DNA of 64,000 nt from an uncultured Verrucomicrobiota bacterium (GCA_903848465.1 CAINGK010000086.1:1-64000); one strand, 5' to 3'; shown: positions 43,407-52,960, counted from the first letter of the stretch. The notes: generated by a model from the sequence alone, not told the origin. Program-made: numbers and translations.

Positions 43407-44648
43407 TTAAAGCAGCAATCCCGCGACACAAGCGGTGCAATAGCAGGCCAGGAGGCCGCCGATCATGGATTTGATGCCGAGCTGCGCCAGTTCACCTCGG
43501 CGATCCGGCACTAGCGCCCCGATACCGCCGATCTGAATGGCGACGCTGCCAAAGTTGGCAAAGCCACAGAGCGCGTAGGTCGCGATCTCCGCACTGCGCG
43601 GCGAGAGGGTCCCACCCTGCTGACTGAGGTGCAGATAGGCGAGGAATTCATTCAGCACCACGCGCTCGCCCAGCAGCGCGCCCACCTGGCCACACTCGGA
43701 CCACGGTACACCCATGAGCCAGGCGCAGGGCGCATTGAGCCAGCCAAGCACGAGTTGCAGAGGCTGCGGCACGTTTTGACCGAAGGCACGCAGGCCGAGG
43801 GAGAGCATGTAATTAAACAGCGCCACCACCGCGACGAAGGCGATGAGCATGGCGATGACATTAATCGCCAGCTTCATGCCGTCGCTGGCACCCAGGCAGA
43901 GCGCGTCGATGCCGTTGGCGGTTTCGCGTTCGATGACTTTGTTGGCGCCGTGCGCGGTTTCGCTTTCTTCGGTCTCAGGGATCAGGATTTTCGACATCAT
44001 CAGTGCAGCGGGGGCACTGATCACCGAGGCCGTGAGCAGATGCCCGGCGGAGATGCCAAACGAAACGTAGGCCGCGAGCACGCCACCGGCGATGGTAGCC
44101 ATGCCGCCGACCATGAGGCAGAGCAGCTCGCTGCGGGTCATGCGTGCGAGGTAGGGCTTGATGACGAGCGGGGCTTCCGTCTGGCCCATGAAGATGTTCG
44201 CTGCAGCGGCCAGGGTTTCGCTGCCGCTGGTGCGCATGACTCGGCGCATCACCCAGGCGGCAACTTTGACGACCCATTGCAGCACGCCGTAATGGTAGAA
44301 GAAGGATGAGAGCGCAGAGACGAGGATGATGCTGCCGGTGATCGTCAACGCGAGGATAAAACTGTGGCCCGGGCCAAACGCGGTCTGTAGGGTGGCAGGC
44401 CCTCCGAGTGGGCCAAAGACCAGCCCGACACCCTCATTCGCGAACTCCAGAAGGCGGCGGAACATTTTGTCCAGCAGCGCAAACAAATCGTGCCCCAGTT
44501 GGGTGCGGAGAATCAGCGCGCCAAAGATCAGTTGCAGCGCCAGTCCGCTGAACATCGTACGCCAGGGAAACAACCGACGTTTTTCCGACAGCGCCCAAGC
44601 CAGCGCCACAAACACGACAAGTCCGAAAAGGCAGATGAGACGCTCCAT
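43407..44648 (-). CDS. nupC: NupC-family concentrative nucleoside transporter
   Basis: 413 residues from the ATG at 44648. It has the usual length and hydrophobic pattern of concentrative nucleoside transporters, with the motifs GPGHSFILA, VSALSSFFYHYGVLQWVVK, GQTEAPLVIKPYL (G-Q-x-E-A-P), ATIAGGVLAAYVSFG, LLGERVVLNEFLAYL and the final ATYALCGFANFGSVAIQIGG. The family imports nucleosides with sodium ions or protons. It ends four bases before the ABC ATPase GTG start, so it is likely cotranscribed with it. Confidence 0.9.
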   Translation of the reverse strand: MERLICLFGLVVFVALAWALSEKRRLFPWRTMFSGLALQLIFGALILRTQLGHDLFALLDKMFRRLLEFANEGVGLVFGPLGGPATLQTAFGPGHSFILALTITGSIILVSALSSFFYHYGVLQWVVKVAAWVMRRVMRTSGSETLAAAANIFMGQTEAPLVIKPYLARMTRSELLCLMVGGMATIAGGVLAAYVSFGISAGHLLTASVISAPAALMMSKILIPETEESETAHGANKVIERETANGIDALCLGASDGMKLAINVIAMLIAFVAVVALFNYMLSLGLRAFGQNVPQPLQLVLGWLNAPCAWLMGVPWSECGQVGALLGERVVLNEFLAYLHLSQQGGTLSPRSAEIATYALCGFANFGSVAIQIGGIGALVPDRRGELAQLGIKSMIGGLLACYCTACVAGLLL

Positions 44649-44734
44649 GATGCGGGCGAGAGTTGGCCAGCGGCGGGGAGGGGTCAAGCGCTCAGCATCG
44701 GAGCAACTTGAAACTCCCCTCCCCCGCGTTCGCC

Positions 44735-45160
44735 TTACCGGCGGTCAATATCCCAGCCGCTGCGGCCAAACTCGTAAGGTTCGTTAAAGCGGCCTTGGCC
44801 AGAGGTCCAGGTGGAGGGAAAGGCCTGTTTGATCTGTGCGTGGTATTTGGACGGGTGATCAGGGAGTTGAAACGGCACGCTCGGGCTGTCCCAGACTTCC
44901 TGCGGGGTGCTGCTGAGCACGGTCGGCTGGACCACCCAGTTCTTGCCGTTGGGGTAGTAGAACTGCTTGGAGGCGCGGTGATAGTAGGCCTCAAACCGTG
45001 GGTAGTAGGTGTAATTGCCGGAACTGCCGAGTCGGGGAGCCAGAACCGACAATCCCGCTGGGTAGCCGTAGCCACGTGCAGGAGTACCGTACTTGAAGTT
45101 GCACGCTGGGAGCAGGAGCAGAACAGAGAGCACAAGGCCAAGGATGTAGCGTGAATTCAT
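44735..45160 (-). CDS. Small lipoprotein
   Basis: 141 residues from the ATG at 45160. A lipobox LLLPAC lies at the end of the hydrophobic start, so the mature protein would begin at Cys. The rest is rich in Tyr, Pro and Gly (YGYPAG, YYPRFEAYYHRASKQFYYPN) and of unknown function, probably attached to the outer membrane. It stands 86 bases upstream of nupC in the same direction. Confidence 0.65.
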   Translation of the reverse strand: MNSRYILGLVLSVLLLLPACNFKYGTPARGYGYPAGLSVLAPRLGSSGNYTYYPRFEAYYHRASKQFYYPNGKNWVVQPTVLSSTPQEVWDSPSVPFQLPDHPSKYHAQIKQAFPSTWTSGQGRFNEPYEFGRSGWDIDRR

Positions 45161-45311
45161 TGGCAATTGTTAGCTGAATTCCAGAGACAGGCAACATCTG
45201 GTGGAGGAATGCCGAATGGCGCAACACGTTCCAACAAAAGCGGAACCGGCGCTCGACAAAGAAGCGGGTCATCGAATACTCGCTGTGATCTCACGCCTTC
45301 CACTTCCCATC

Positions 45312-46178
45312 ATGCCAGTCCACAACTCCACTGCCGCACGCCATGTTCTCATCACCGGAGCGTCAACTGGCATCGGTGCGGCCTGCGCGCGCATGCTGGC
45401 AGGTCGTGGCTGGCGGGTCTTTGCGGGGGTGCGGAAAATGGCGGATGGCGAGGCACTCGTGGCCGGGGCCGAGGGGCAGATCATCCCGGTCATCCTGGAT
45501 GTGACGAACCGCGAGCAAATCAAAACCGTGATTCAGGAAATCAGCGCACAGTGCGGCGCAGCGGGGCTGCAGGGAGTCGTCAACAATGCGGGCATCGCGC
45601 TTGCGGGACCTCTTGAATTCATGCCGCTGGAAGCTTTTGAGCGGCAGTTCGAGATCAATGTGCTGGGACTCGTCGCAGTGACGCAGGCGGTCATGCCGCT
45701 GATCCGTGCCGGGCATGGGCGCATTGTGTTGATGGGGTCAAACTCTGGATTCATGTGCGAACCCTTCCTGGCGGGCTATGGGGCCACGAAGCACGCACTG
45801 GAAGCCATCGCAGACTCCCTGCGCATCGAGCTGCGGCCCTGGGGCATTGACGTCGCCCTCATCGAACCGGGTGCCATTAAGACGCCGATCTGGACCAAAT
45901 CGCGCGAAGCAGCAGAGCATCTCTTCGTCGGACTGCCGCCGCAGTGCGAGGAGCTGTATGCAGCCCCCATCGCCGCGCTGCGCAAGATGGTTGAAAAAGT
46001 TCCGTCTATGGCGATTCCGCCGGAGAGAGTCGCCAAGGCGGTGACCCATGCGCTGGAAGCCCGCAGGCCGCGCACGCGCTACCCCGTAGGGTTGGATTCG
46101 ATCGCGGGTTCGCTGCTGGTGCGGATCGTGCCTGACCGGCTGCTTGATTGGATCATTCGGAAAGTGATGGGCATCTAG
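45312..46178 (+). CDS. Short-chain dehydrogenase/reductase
   Basis: 288 residues from the ATG at 45312. The frame is open upstream but the residues there are not protein-like. It has the NAD(P)-binding TGASTGIGAA, the NNAG motif (GVVNNAGIALAG), the active-site Ser/Tyr/Lys set (MGSNSGF and YGATKHALE), and the following P-G motif (IEPGAIKTPIW). The C-terminal extension (~60 residues) resembles that of retinol- and ketosphinganine-reductase-like SDRs. It is convergent with the palmitoyltransferase-like gene, which makes a role in sphingoid base reduction possible but unproven. Confidence 0.8.
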   Translation: MPVHNSTAARHVLITGASTGIGAACARMLAGRGWRVFAGVRKMADGEALVAGAEGQIIPVILDVTNREQIKTVIQEISAQCGAAGLQGVVNNAGIALAGPLEFMPLEAFERQFEINVLGLVAVTQAVMPLIRAGHGRIVLMGSNSGFMCEPFLAGYGATKHALEAIADSLRIELRPWGIDVALIEPGAIKTPIWTKSREAAEHLFVGLPPQCEELYAAPIAALRKMVEKVPSMAIPPERVAKAVTHALEARRPRTRYPVGLDSIAGSLLVRIVPDRLLDWIIRKVMGI

Positions 46179-46251
46179 CCTCATCCAGTCACGAATTTCG
46201 TCCGAAGTTGCAAGTGCTTTGGACTTTAAGTATGACGTGAAACTCGGCTGA

Positions 46252-47460
46252 CTAAATGATGCCGAGTTCCTTGCCGATCTTCTCGAATTTCTCCAGGGCG
46301 CGGTCGATCTGCGAGAAGGTGTGAGTGGCCATGAGGCTGACGCGTAGCAATTCTTCGCCGGGAGGAACACCGGGGGGGATCACTGGATTGACGAACACGC
46401 CTTCGTCCTGCAGACGTTTGCAGAAGATGAAGGTCTTCAGGGTGTCGTTCACGTACACTGGCAGAATCGGCGTTTCAGTGGCTCCAAGTTTGAAGCCGAG
46501 CGCGAGTAGGCCCTGCTTCATGCGCTCCGTATTGGCCCAGAGCTGCACCATGCGCTCGGGTTCGGCGATCATGATGCGCAGCGCTGCGAGCGCAGCGGCC
46601 ACGTTGGCCGGACTCATGCTGGCGCTGAACACGAGGGGGCGTGAGTGGTGCTTAAGGTAGTCGATCGTGTCCCAATCCCCGGCAATGAAGCCGCCGAGAC
46701 TGGCGAGCGATTTGCTGAAGGTGCCCATGATGAGGTGTACGTCATCGACAAGGCCGAAATGCGATGCGGTGCCGGAGCCATTCTCACCGAGGACGCCAAT
46801 GCTGTGGGCGTCGTCCACCATGACGGCAGCGTTGTACTGCTTGGCCAGTTTCACCAACTCGGGCAGCTTGATGATGTCTCCCTCCATGCTGAAGACCCCG
46901 TCCACCACGATGATCTTGGGGGACTCCGGCGGGAGATGCGCAAGTCGCCGCGCCAGCGAAGTCATGTCATTGTGTGAAAACAGAAAGGTCTTGCCGGGGG
47001 ACATCTGGCAGCCCGCTCCCAGGCTGGCGTGATTCGCCCGGTCCGCCAAAATGCAGTCTTCCCGCCCCACTATAGCGCTGATGACGCCGAGATTGACCTG
47101 AAAGCCGGTGCTGTAGAGCAGTACGGCCTGCTTTTTCATGAACTGCGCCAGTTCTTCTTCCAACTGCACATGAATGTCGAGCGTGCCATTGAGGAAGCGT
47201 GAGCCAGCGCAGCCGCTGCCGTATTTTTGCACCGCCTGGCAGATGGCGTCCTTGATGCGCTGGTCATTGGTGAGGCCGAGGTAGCTGTTGGAACCCAGCA
47301 TGAGCACCTGCTGACCGTTGATGATGACCTCAGTGTCCTGAGCGGAGGAGATCTCCCGGAAGTACGGGTAGATTCCTGCAGCACGCACTTCATCTAGAGC
47401 GCGGAATTTACGAACTTTGTCGAATAAAGGGAGGAGATTGGGCGAGGAAGCTGAGGGCAT
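46252..47460 (-). CDS. Alpha-oxoamine synthase, serine palmitoyltransferase-like
   Basis: 402 residues from the ATG at 47460. It is a PLP enzyme of the alpha-oxoamine synthase family: [37 protein letters not shown] (the stacking His), [16 protein letters not shown], and [12 protein letters not shown] with the PLP-binding Lys. The SNSYLGLTN...[13 protein letters not shown] wording is that of the bacterial serine palmitoyltransferase / 2-amino-3-ketobutyrate ligase branch rather than of BioF. It could make 3-ketosphinganine, and the SDR next door is the natural partner. Glycine C-acetyltransferase is the main alternative. Confidence 0.75.
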   Translation of the reverse strand: MPSASSPNLLPLFDKVRKFRALDEVRAAGIYPYFREISSAQDTEVIINGQQVLMLGSNSYLGLTNDQRIKDAICQAVQKYGSGCAGSRFLNGTLDIHVQLEEELAQFMKKQAVLLYSTGFQVNLGVISAIVGREDCILADRANHASLGAGCQMSPGKTFLFSHNDMTSLARRLAHLPPESPKIIVVDGVFSMEGDIIKLPELVKLAKQYNAAVMVDDAHSIGVLGENGSGTASHFGLVDDVHLIMGTFSKSLASLGGFIAGDWDTIDYLKHHSRPLVFSASMSPANVAAALAALRIMIAEPERMVQLWANTERMKQGLLALGFKLGATETPILPVYVNDTLKTFIFCKRLQDEGVFVNPVIPPGVPPGEELLRVSLMATHTFSQIDRALEKFEKIGKELGII

Positions 47461-47574
47461 CGGAACGCAAATGGAAAGACAGGTGACGAAGGTGCCACTG
47501 GAATGCCGACTGTCCATGAACTCCTGAAAAGAAGGCGACATTATGACATTTTCTTCAGGAAAATCTGACAGCCT

Positions 47575-49119
47575 TCAATCCAGCGAGCGCTTGGGCGGGG
47601 CGATGGTTACTGCGGCGGGAACCCCCGCAGCGGCAGCACGAGGAGGAGTGGGAACTAGGCGCTGAACTTCATATCCGGTGATATTGACGACGAGGTCGAG
47701 TTTGGCCAGAAACTCCCAGGTGGCCGCTACGCCCACTTCATCGGCGATCTTACGGGCTTCCAAGTAGGCTTCAAAGGCGTCTGGCATCACCTGAAAGACG
47801 GCCACCCCGCTGGGGTCGGCCTTGATGTCGCGCATGAGCCGGATGTAGGGGGAATTGGGCTGCTTCATGGCCTCAACGGTCTCACCGCCACCACTTTTGG
47901 GCGTGAGGGCCAACTGCACATATGGCAGGGTGGGCAGAATCTTGGCTTCAAAGCCATAGGAACCCGCCAGTAGCGGGCTGGTGGCAGCGCGCTGGATCAG
48001 CACCTGAATGCGCGTGGCGTCGTAAATGGTGCGGGCCTTGCTCAGATTCTCGATGCTTGGGATCTTGGCGAGATCGCGAAAGTACCCGACGACATCCTTC
48101 GGCGTCGCTTTGACTTCCTTGGTGATGGCTCCCCAGGAGAAGGTGATTTTGCCAGCGGCGGCGCTGGCCTTGATCACCGGCGGCGCTGGAGCTACGGCAG
48201 GATCGAGCTTGACCCACAGGGTGACATCCCCTTTGGCCGCAGCGACAATGGCCTCGGCTACGACGGGCATGGTCTGGCGGGTGGGAATCGCAAGATCGGC
48301 AATGGCGCTGAGCAACTGCTTGCTGGGCTGAACGCCGCCGGCCACCAGTGCCTTGTAGGCCTGAGCCACGTATTCCATCTGCACCCGGTCCACCAAGGGG
48401 GCGATGTCTGGCCACGCTTTCTGGGCATTGGCGGCAGACCCCAGAATGCCTTCGAGCAGCTTGGCAAACGGTGGGTATTCCACCTTTTGGAATTCGAGCT
48501 GAGACTTCACCTTCTCCATGCCATCGAGGATCGGCTGGAGAAACTTCGTCTGATTGAAGGACAGCACCCCTTGTTTGGCCACGAGAATGCGCGTCTCGTT
48601 GGGCTTGGCTGGGTAAGCGCGCGGATTCGGCAGGCGCACGTAGGTCGGAGGTGGCGGCTGGAATACGGGCGTCTGATCGAGGAGCGCTTTGAGGCGTTCG
48701 ACTTCCGCCAGCATTTTGTCCGTCTCGGCCTTGCTGGCCGTACGCTCTTTTTTCCGCTGCTCCAACTGCTTCTGGAAGGCCTCAAGATCCATGAACTTCA
48801 TCTTTGACTGCAAGTCTGAGGTATCGACGGTCTTGAGTTCCTCTTGCACGCGTTTGAGCTCTGCTTCCGCCTGCTTATGCTGCTCCTCGACTTTTTGCGG
48901 ATCGAGTTTCTCAGGCAATTGTTTCACCTGCTCTTGAATTTGCTGAAATTCATCCTTCGTCACTGGCGGCAGATCTGAGAGAACTTTTTTCACCGCGCTG
49001 GCCACACTCAGGCCCACCATGACGAGCACGATGATGAGCACGCCGACGACATTGGTCATCGTGTCCATCAAGGCGACGAACGGCAGTTCTTGCTCTTCGT
49101 GAGGTTTGCGTTTCGCCAT
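47575..49119 (-). CDS. ExbD/TolR-like protein with long extension
   Basis: 514 residues, far longer than ExbD (~140). The N-terminus is ExbD-like: LPFVALMDTMTNVVGVLIIV, with the conserved Asp at the start of the single membrane span. It is followed by a coiled coil (~55-160, rich in Glu, Lys and Gln) and a long soluble periplasmic region of Ala/Pro-rich sequence without a family I know. It lies six bases behind another ExbD-like gene and is the last of three genes with an ExbB-like one. Confidence 0.7.
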   Translation of the reverse strand: MAKRKPHEEQELPFVALMDTMTNVVGVLIIVLVMVGLSVASAVKKVLSDLPPVTKDEFQQIQEQVKQLPEKLDPQKVEEQHKQAEAELKRVQEELKTVDTSDLQSKMKFMDLEAFQKQLEQRKKERTASKAETDKMLAEVERLKALLDQTPVFQPPPPTYVRLPNPRAYPAKPNETRILVAKQGVLSFNQTKFLQPILDGMEKVKSQLEFQKVEYPPFAKLLEGILGSAANAQKAWPDIAPLVDRVQMEYVAQAYKALVAGGVQPSKQLLSAIADLAIPTRQTMPVVAEAIVAAAKGDVTLWVKLDPAVAPAPPVIKASAAAGKITFSWGAITKEVKATPKDVVGYFRDLAKIPSIENLSKARTIYDATRIQVLIQRAATSPLLAGSYGFEAKILPTLPYVQLALTPKSGGGETVEAMKQPNSPYIRLMRDIKADPSGVAVFQVMPDAFEAYLEARKIADEVGVAATWEFLAKLDLVVNITGYEVQRLVPTPPRAAAAGVPAAVTIAPPKRSLD

Positions 49120-49125
49120 GGTGCG

Positions 49126-50031
49126 TCAGGCTTCTTTCTTGGGTGGAATTGGGGGTGCGGCGGGTGCTGGTACAGCAGCAGGTGGCGGCGGCACGGTGCC
49201 GCGAAATTTGGCGAACAACGCGAGATCAAGCACGCCGCGCCCAGGAATGGGCAGCTTGCCAACGCGCACTTTGTAGTCGTTCTCAGCACGACCGGCTCCA
49301 TTGTTAAAGGCTACTTGGCCATCGTCTCGAATCAAAAACAGCACGAGCGACTTGGGATTTTTGGCGACTTCGGCAAGGAAGTGATTGTAGGCGACATCTG
49401 CCACCACCACGGCCGCTGTGGCGCTGAGGCGATAGTCCTCCCCCCAGGCACCTAGAATTTTCAAGGCACCGCCGGTGGCTTCGACAAAATAGACTTTCGT
49501 GTCCGCCGCCATGCCGCTGCCGGACGGCTGCACGATCACAGGAGGCAGTTTCTTTTCCGGCGGCACATCGCGCTTTTTAAGTTCGGCCATGAGGGTGGCG
49601 ATTTCCTTTTTGCTCTCCGCCTGCTGCTGCTTCATGCCATCCAGTTCGAGCAGCAGATCATCCAGTTCCTTCTGCATCTTCTGGCTGAGCTTCAAGTTCG
49701 CCTCCTGAGTGTCCTTCGAGGTGCTGAGCAGCTTGCGCAGCTTGATGAAGCGCTGCTCCTTTTCTTCGATCTGCTTTTTCAGCTCTTCCAGAGAGGCCAG
49801 CTTCTCCTTGAGCACGACCTGCAACTCCTTGCGCTCCACAATGTCCTGCCGCATGCGCTTGGCATCCTGCGCCATCTGCACCTCCTCCGGCGTACGCCCT
49901 TCGGTCTGCTGGGTCTGTGACACGCACAGCACCACGATGATGAGGATCAGTACCCCGATCAGCGAGCACAGAATGTCCAGAAACGGGACCAGCAGGATCT
50001 CGTCTTTGGCGGCATGTCGGCGTTTGGCCAT
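49126..50031 (-). CDS. ExbD/TolR-like protein with coiled coil
   Basis: 301 residues. The N-terminal motif EILLVPFLDILCSLIGVLIL has the ExbD-type membrane-embedded Asp at the start of the span. A long coiled coil (~60-155) and a periplasmic domain ending in a Pro/Ala-rich tail follow. It is unusual for one operon to encode two different long ExbD proteins. Together with the ExbB-like protein, it should form a proton-driven stator complex in the inner membrane. Confidence 0.7.
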   Translation of the reverse strand: MAKRRHAAKDEILLVPFLDILCSLIGVLILIIVVLCVSQTQQTEGRTPEEVQMAQDAKRMRQDIVERKELQVVLKEKLASLEELKKQIEEKEQRFIKLRKLLSTSKDTQEANLKLSQKMQKELDDLLLELDGMKQQQAESKKEIATLMAELKKRDVPPEKKLPPVIVQPSGSGMAADTKVYFVEATGGALKILGAWGEDYRLSATAAVVVADVAYNHFLAEVAKNPKSLVLFLIRDDGQVAFNNGAGRAENDYKVRVGKLPIPGRGVLDLALFAKFRGTVPPPPAAVPAPAAPPIPPKKEA

Positions 50032-50058
50032 GATCGCTATGAGCGGAGGTTGCGGGAC

Positions 50059-51477
50059 CTATTTGCTGCTGAACCAGCCCTTTTTCTTCACCTGGTGAAT
50101 CAAGATCTGCTTGCCGCCCAACTCGGACAGCAAGTTGTTCAGGCTCTGAATCCCCGTGGCGAGCGCGCGCGTGTAGTCCGAGGTGGTCTTCACGCTGTCC
50201 TTCACGGCATTCGTCACGTCTTCACGCATGCGGTTCAACGTCGTGGCAAATTCCATGTCCACCCGCTGCTGATGCGCGGCGGCTCGTTTGTCGAGATTGT
50301 CGGCCTGCTCCTTGATCTGCTTCGACAAGGCATTGAGATCCGTGAGGAATTCCTTCTGCGCATTTGCCACCGCTTTCACGAGTGTGTCCATCATGCCTGC
50401 GGTGTCGCCACCAGCGATGCTGCCGCCGTCATTGAGGCGCGGCAGCAGCACCTCATTGCAGAACGAGTCGATGTCATTGAGGCAGTCATCCTCAGCCTTC
50501 ATCATCGAGTTGAGCGGGAAGTTCAGGGTCATGGCCAGCACCAGACCGAGAAGGGTCGCATCAAACGCGGTGCCGAGACCACCAGTCACAGTTCCCAGCG
50601 TGGAAGTCACCTGCTTGAGATCCGTCATGTTGCTAAAGTTCATGCCACCAATGGCGTGGGAAAGACCAATGACGGTGCCGATGAAACCCAGGATCGGGAT
50701 CGCCCAAAGAAACGCTTTCAGCAGCGCGTAACTGCCGCCAATGCGCATGCTGTCGATGTCGGACTGACTGGAGAGCATGTTCGTCACATCCCCGGTGTTT
50801 TGCTTCACTTCAAACAACTCCAGAGCCTTGCGGATACGGTTCACCATCATGCTGTCACGCAGACGGTGCGGCAGCTTGTAAACGTTGTCGATGAACTGGC
50901 CCACGTTGTCGCGATTGATCTCTGCGCCAAGTTCCCAGGGCAGCACGTCGAGCAGGAGGGCCTTGCGCTGATGTCTGAGCTTCTGCAACTTCAAGTAGAG
51001 GATCGACATGGCCCAGGTGAAAAACAGGGTGTTCATGAAGCTCACCAGCATGTGCTTGAAGAACAGCGATGCGATGAACTGCATGCCAGTGTAAGTCGCC
51101 GGGGAGACGCTTTCCGGTGCCTTGAAGGGATACAGAATGCCAATCCAGACGAGGAACAGCACGAAGCCGATGCCGAAGCTGAGCAGTCCGTTGGGGTTCG
51201 TCGGGTCAATTTCCTCCCAGCCACCACGCTCCCCCCGCTCTGCCGTGCCGGTAAAAAGCGGTTGATCTGGCGCACTGGTGCCATGCTCATAGACGGCTCC
51301 AAAAGGGTCCGTATCAGCAGGTGCGGGTGGCGTGACGCCGCTCGGAGTCGGTAGAAGAGAAGCGGCCGAAGCCGGAATGCTCAGCTTGGTGTTGCAACCA
51401 GGACAGCGGACAATTTTGCCGGCCATCTCGGGCTCGGCCTTGAGCTGCATGTCGCATGAAGGGCATTTGAACGTCAC
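50059..51477 (-). CDS. ExbB/TolQ/MotA-like protein with N-terminal zinc ribbon
   Basis: 472 residues from a GTG start at 51477, preceded by GGAGG nine bases upstream, which decides the start. The frame is open to 51798 but that part overlaps the ftsY gene. An N-terminal zinc ribbon (FKCPSCDMQ, then VRCPGCNTK) is followed by a Pro-rich linker, two early spans, and the ExbB/MotA core (LLKAFLWAIPILGFIGTVIG, TVTGGLGTAFDATLLGLVLA). The C-terminus is a coiled coil. It drives two ExbD-like partners encoded downstream. Its task (transport, motility or cell-wall work) cannot be told from sequence. Confidence 0.75.
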   Translation of the reverse strand: MTFKCPSCDMQLKAEPEMAGKIVRCPGCNTKLSIPASAASLLPTPSGVTPPAPADTDPFGAVYEHGTSAPDQPLFTGTAERGERGGWEEIDPTNPNGLLSFGIGFVLFLVWIGILYPFKAPESVSPATYTGMQFIASLFFKHMLVSFMNTLFFTWAMSILYLKLQKLRHQRKALLLDVLPWELGAEINRDNVGQFIDNVYKLPHRLRDSMMVNRIRKALELFEVKQNTGDVTNMLSSQSDIDSMRIGGSYALLKAFLWAIPILGFIGTVIGLSHAIGGMNFSNMTDLKQVTSTLGTVTGGLGTAFDATLLGLVLAMTLNFPLNSMMKAEDDCLNDIDSFCNEVLLPRLNDGGSIAGGDTAGMMDTLVKAVANAQKEFLTDLNALSKQIKEQADNLDKRAAAHQQRVDMEFATTLNRMREDVTNAVKDSVKTTSDYTRALATGIQSLNNLLSELGGKQILIHQVKKKGWFSSK

Positions 51478-51586
51478 AGGTGATTTCCTCCAGGGGGGGT
51501 GAATTGAAATAGGTACGCAGCTATTTAGCGAAAGCCATACTCGCACGACAAGGCATTTCTTGGGAGGAAATGTGGTAAAGCTACTA

Positions 51587-51639
51587 TGATACCAGAGCAC
51601 CCAATAAAAAGGTATCAGAGTATCGGACAAACGTATCAG
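51587..51639 (-). promoter_or_regulatory. Cluster of GTATCAG repeats upstream of the ExbB operon
   Basis: GTATCAG at 51612 and 51633, GTATCGG at 51620, and an inverted TGATAC at 51587-51592 lie in the 184-base space between ftsY and the ExbB-like gene. Three direct copies and one inverted copy around an AT-rich stretch (AATAAAAA) suggest a regulator binding region for the operon. Confidence 0.35.
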
Positions 51640-51661
51640 CTTTGGCCCACTCAGGGCTGGA

Positions 51662-52507
51662 TCAGAGCAGATCTTCGACGAAGCGCTTGGAATCAAACGG
51701 CTGGAAGTCTTCGACCCGTTCCCCCAGGCCAATGAAGCGGGTGGGCACGCCGAGTTCTTGCTGGATTGCCACCAGCACACCGCCTTTGCCGCTGCCATCG
51801 AGCTTGGTGACGATGACTCCTGTCAGCGGAACAATCTTGTTAAATTCACGCGCCTGCTGCAAGGCGTTGGAGCCGGTGGTGGCGTCGCAAACGAGCAGGA
51901 TTTCGTGCGGCGATTCGGCATCCTTGCGCCCAAGAATGCGGTGAATTTTCTTCAACTCCTCCATCAAATTATGCTTGGTGTGCAAGCGTCCGGCGGTGTC
52001 GCAGATGAGGAAGTCCGCCTGCGTTTTGAGCGCCTTTTCATAGCCCTCAAAACAGACCGAAGCCGGGTCGCCATTGGGCGGTCCTTTGACGAGAGGAATC
52101 TGCAGGCGCTCTGACCAGACCGTGAGCTGCTCCACAGCGGCGGCGCGGAAAGTGTCCGCCGCAGCGAGCACGACCTTGTGACCACGCTGGTGGAGAATGT
52201 GGGCCAGTTTGGCAGTGCTGGTGGTTTTGCCGGTGCCGTTGACCCCCACGATGAGCAGCACCTTGGGCTTGCCTGCCAGCGGGTCGAGGGCGGGCGTGGA
52301 TTCGGGCAGAATTTTGCGCACATGCTCACGAGCCACCTGCACGATGTCGGCCCCATGCAGCGTGCGCTGGCGTGATTTGAGGTCGGCCACGATTTGCAGT
52401 GCCAAGCGCGGCCCCAGATCCCCGGAGATGAGGGAAGCCTCCAATTCATCCCAATCAATATCGGGCTTGGTGAAGCGCTGAATCAGGGATTTGAAAAAAC
52501 CGGCCAT
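51662..52507 (-). CDS. ftsY: Signal recognition particle receptor FtsY
   Basis: 281 residues: an NG-domain-only FtsY without the acidic A domain. GTPase motifs are GVNGTGKTTSTAKLA (G1), DTFRAAAVEQL (G2), DTAGRLHTKHNLMEEL (G3), TKLDGSGKGG (G4) and FIGLGERVEDFQPFD (end of the G domain). It docks the signal recognition particle at the inner membrane for co-translational insertion. It is the last gene of the ribBA-ribH-nusB-ftsY run. Confidence 0.95.
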   Translation of the reverse strand: MAGFFKSLIQRFTKPDIDWDELEASLISGDLGPRLALQIVADLKSRQRTLHGADIVQVAREHVRKILPESTPALDPLAGKPKVLLIVGVNGTGKTTSTAKLAHILHQRGHKVVLAAADTFRAAAVEQLTVWSERLQIPLVKGPPNGDPASVCFEGYEKALKTQADFLICDTAGRLHTKHNLMEELKKIHRILGRKDAESPHEILLVCDATTGSNALQQAREFNKIVPLTGVIVTKLDGSGKGGVLVAIQQELGVPTRFIGLGERVEDFQPFDSKRFVEDLL

Positions 52508-52515
52508 GGGAAAGT

Positions 52516-52956
52516 CTAGGAGGCTTGGGGTGCGGGAGCGGGTGCTCCGGGCTTGCGCAGGGATTTCGCCAGCTTATCGAGCACCCCATTGACGAAGGAG
52601 CCGGATTCACCGGCGCTGAGGGCTTTGGCGATGTCGATGGCCTCGTTTAAAATCACGGGCGTGGGTACTTCCAGGCAGTAGAGCAGCTCGTAGGAGGCCA
52701 CGCGGAGCACGTTGCGATCCACGGCGGCGAGACGCTCGAAACTGAAGTTTTCCAGCAGCTTGGTGATGCTCGAATCGATCTGCTCCTGATGCTTGATCAC
52801 TCCTTGGATCAGGCTTTCAGCAAATGCACGAGTGGAGGTCTTGGCGCTATGCAGCGTCCAAAACTCCTCGGGTTCCCCAGGTTTGACCTCCCCTTGGAGA
52901 TCACGAGCAAAGAGATATTGAATGGCGGCCTCGCGGCCTTCGCGGCGTCTTCCCAT
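52516..52956 (-). CDS. nusB: Transcription antitermination factor NusB
   Basis: 146 residues from the ATG at 52956 (MGRRREGREAAIQYLFARDL). That start leaves four bases to ribH, while the earlier one at 52989 would overlap it by 29. It shows the all-helical NusB pattern with FERLAAVDRNVLRVASYELL, then PTPVILNEAIDIAKALS and GSFVNGVLDKL. NusB with NusE binds boxA RNA in rRNA operons. The Pro/Ala-rich tail is an extra. Confidence 0.95.
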   Translation of the reverse strand: MGRRREGREAAIQYLFARDLQGEVKPGEPEEFWTLHSAKTSTRAFAESLIQGVIKHQEQIDSSITKLLENFSFERLAAVDRNVLRVASYELLYCLEVPTPVILNEAIDIAKALSAGESGSFVNGVLDKLAKSLRKPGAPAPAPQAS

Positions 52957-52960
52957 GGTG

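Noticed and set aside
47520..47570. TCCTGAA...TTCAGGA inverted repeat after the ExbD operon as a terminator
   Set aside because: Seven-base arms around a long imperfect loop and no clean T run, so the evidence is too weak.
50014..51354. 446-residue open frame on the plus strand
   Set aside because: It is antisense to the ExbB-like gene. His/Gln/Arg-rich composition and absence of domains mark it as a shadow of a GC-rich coding strand.
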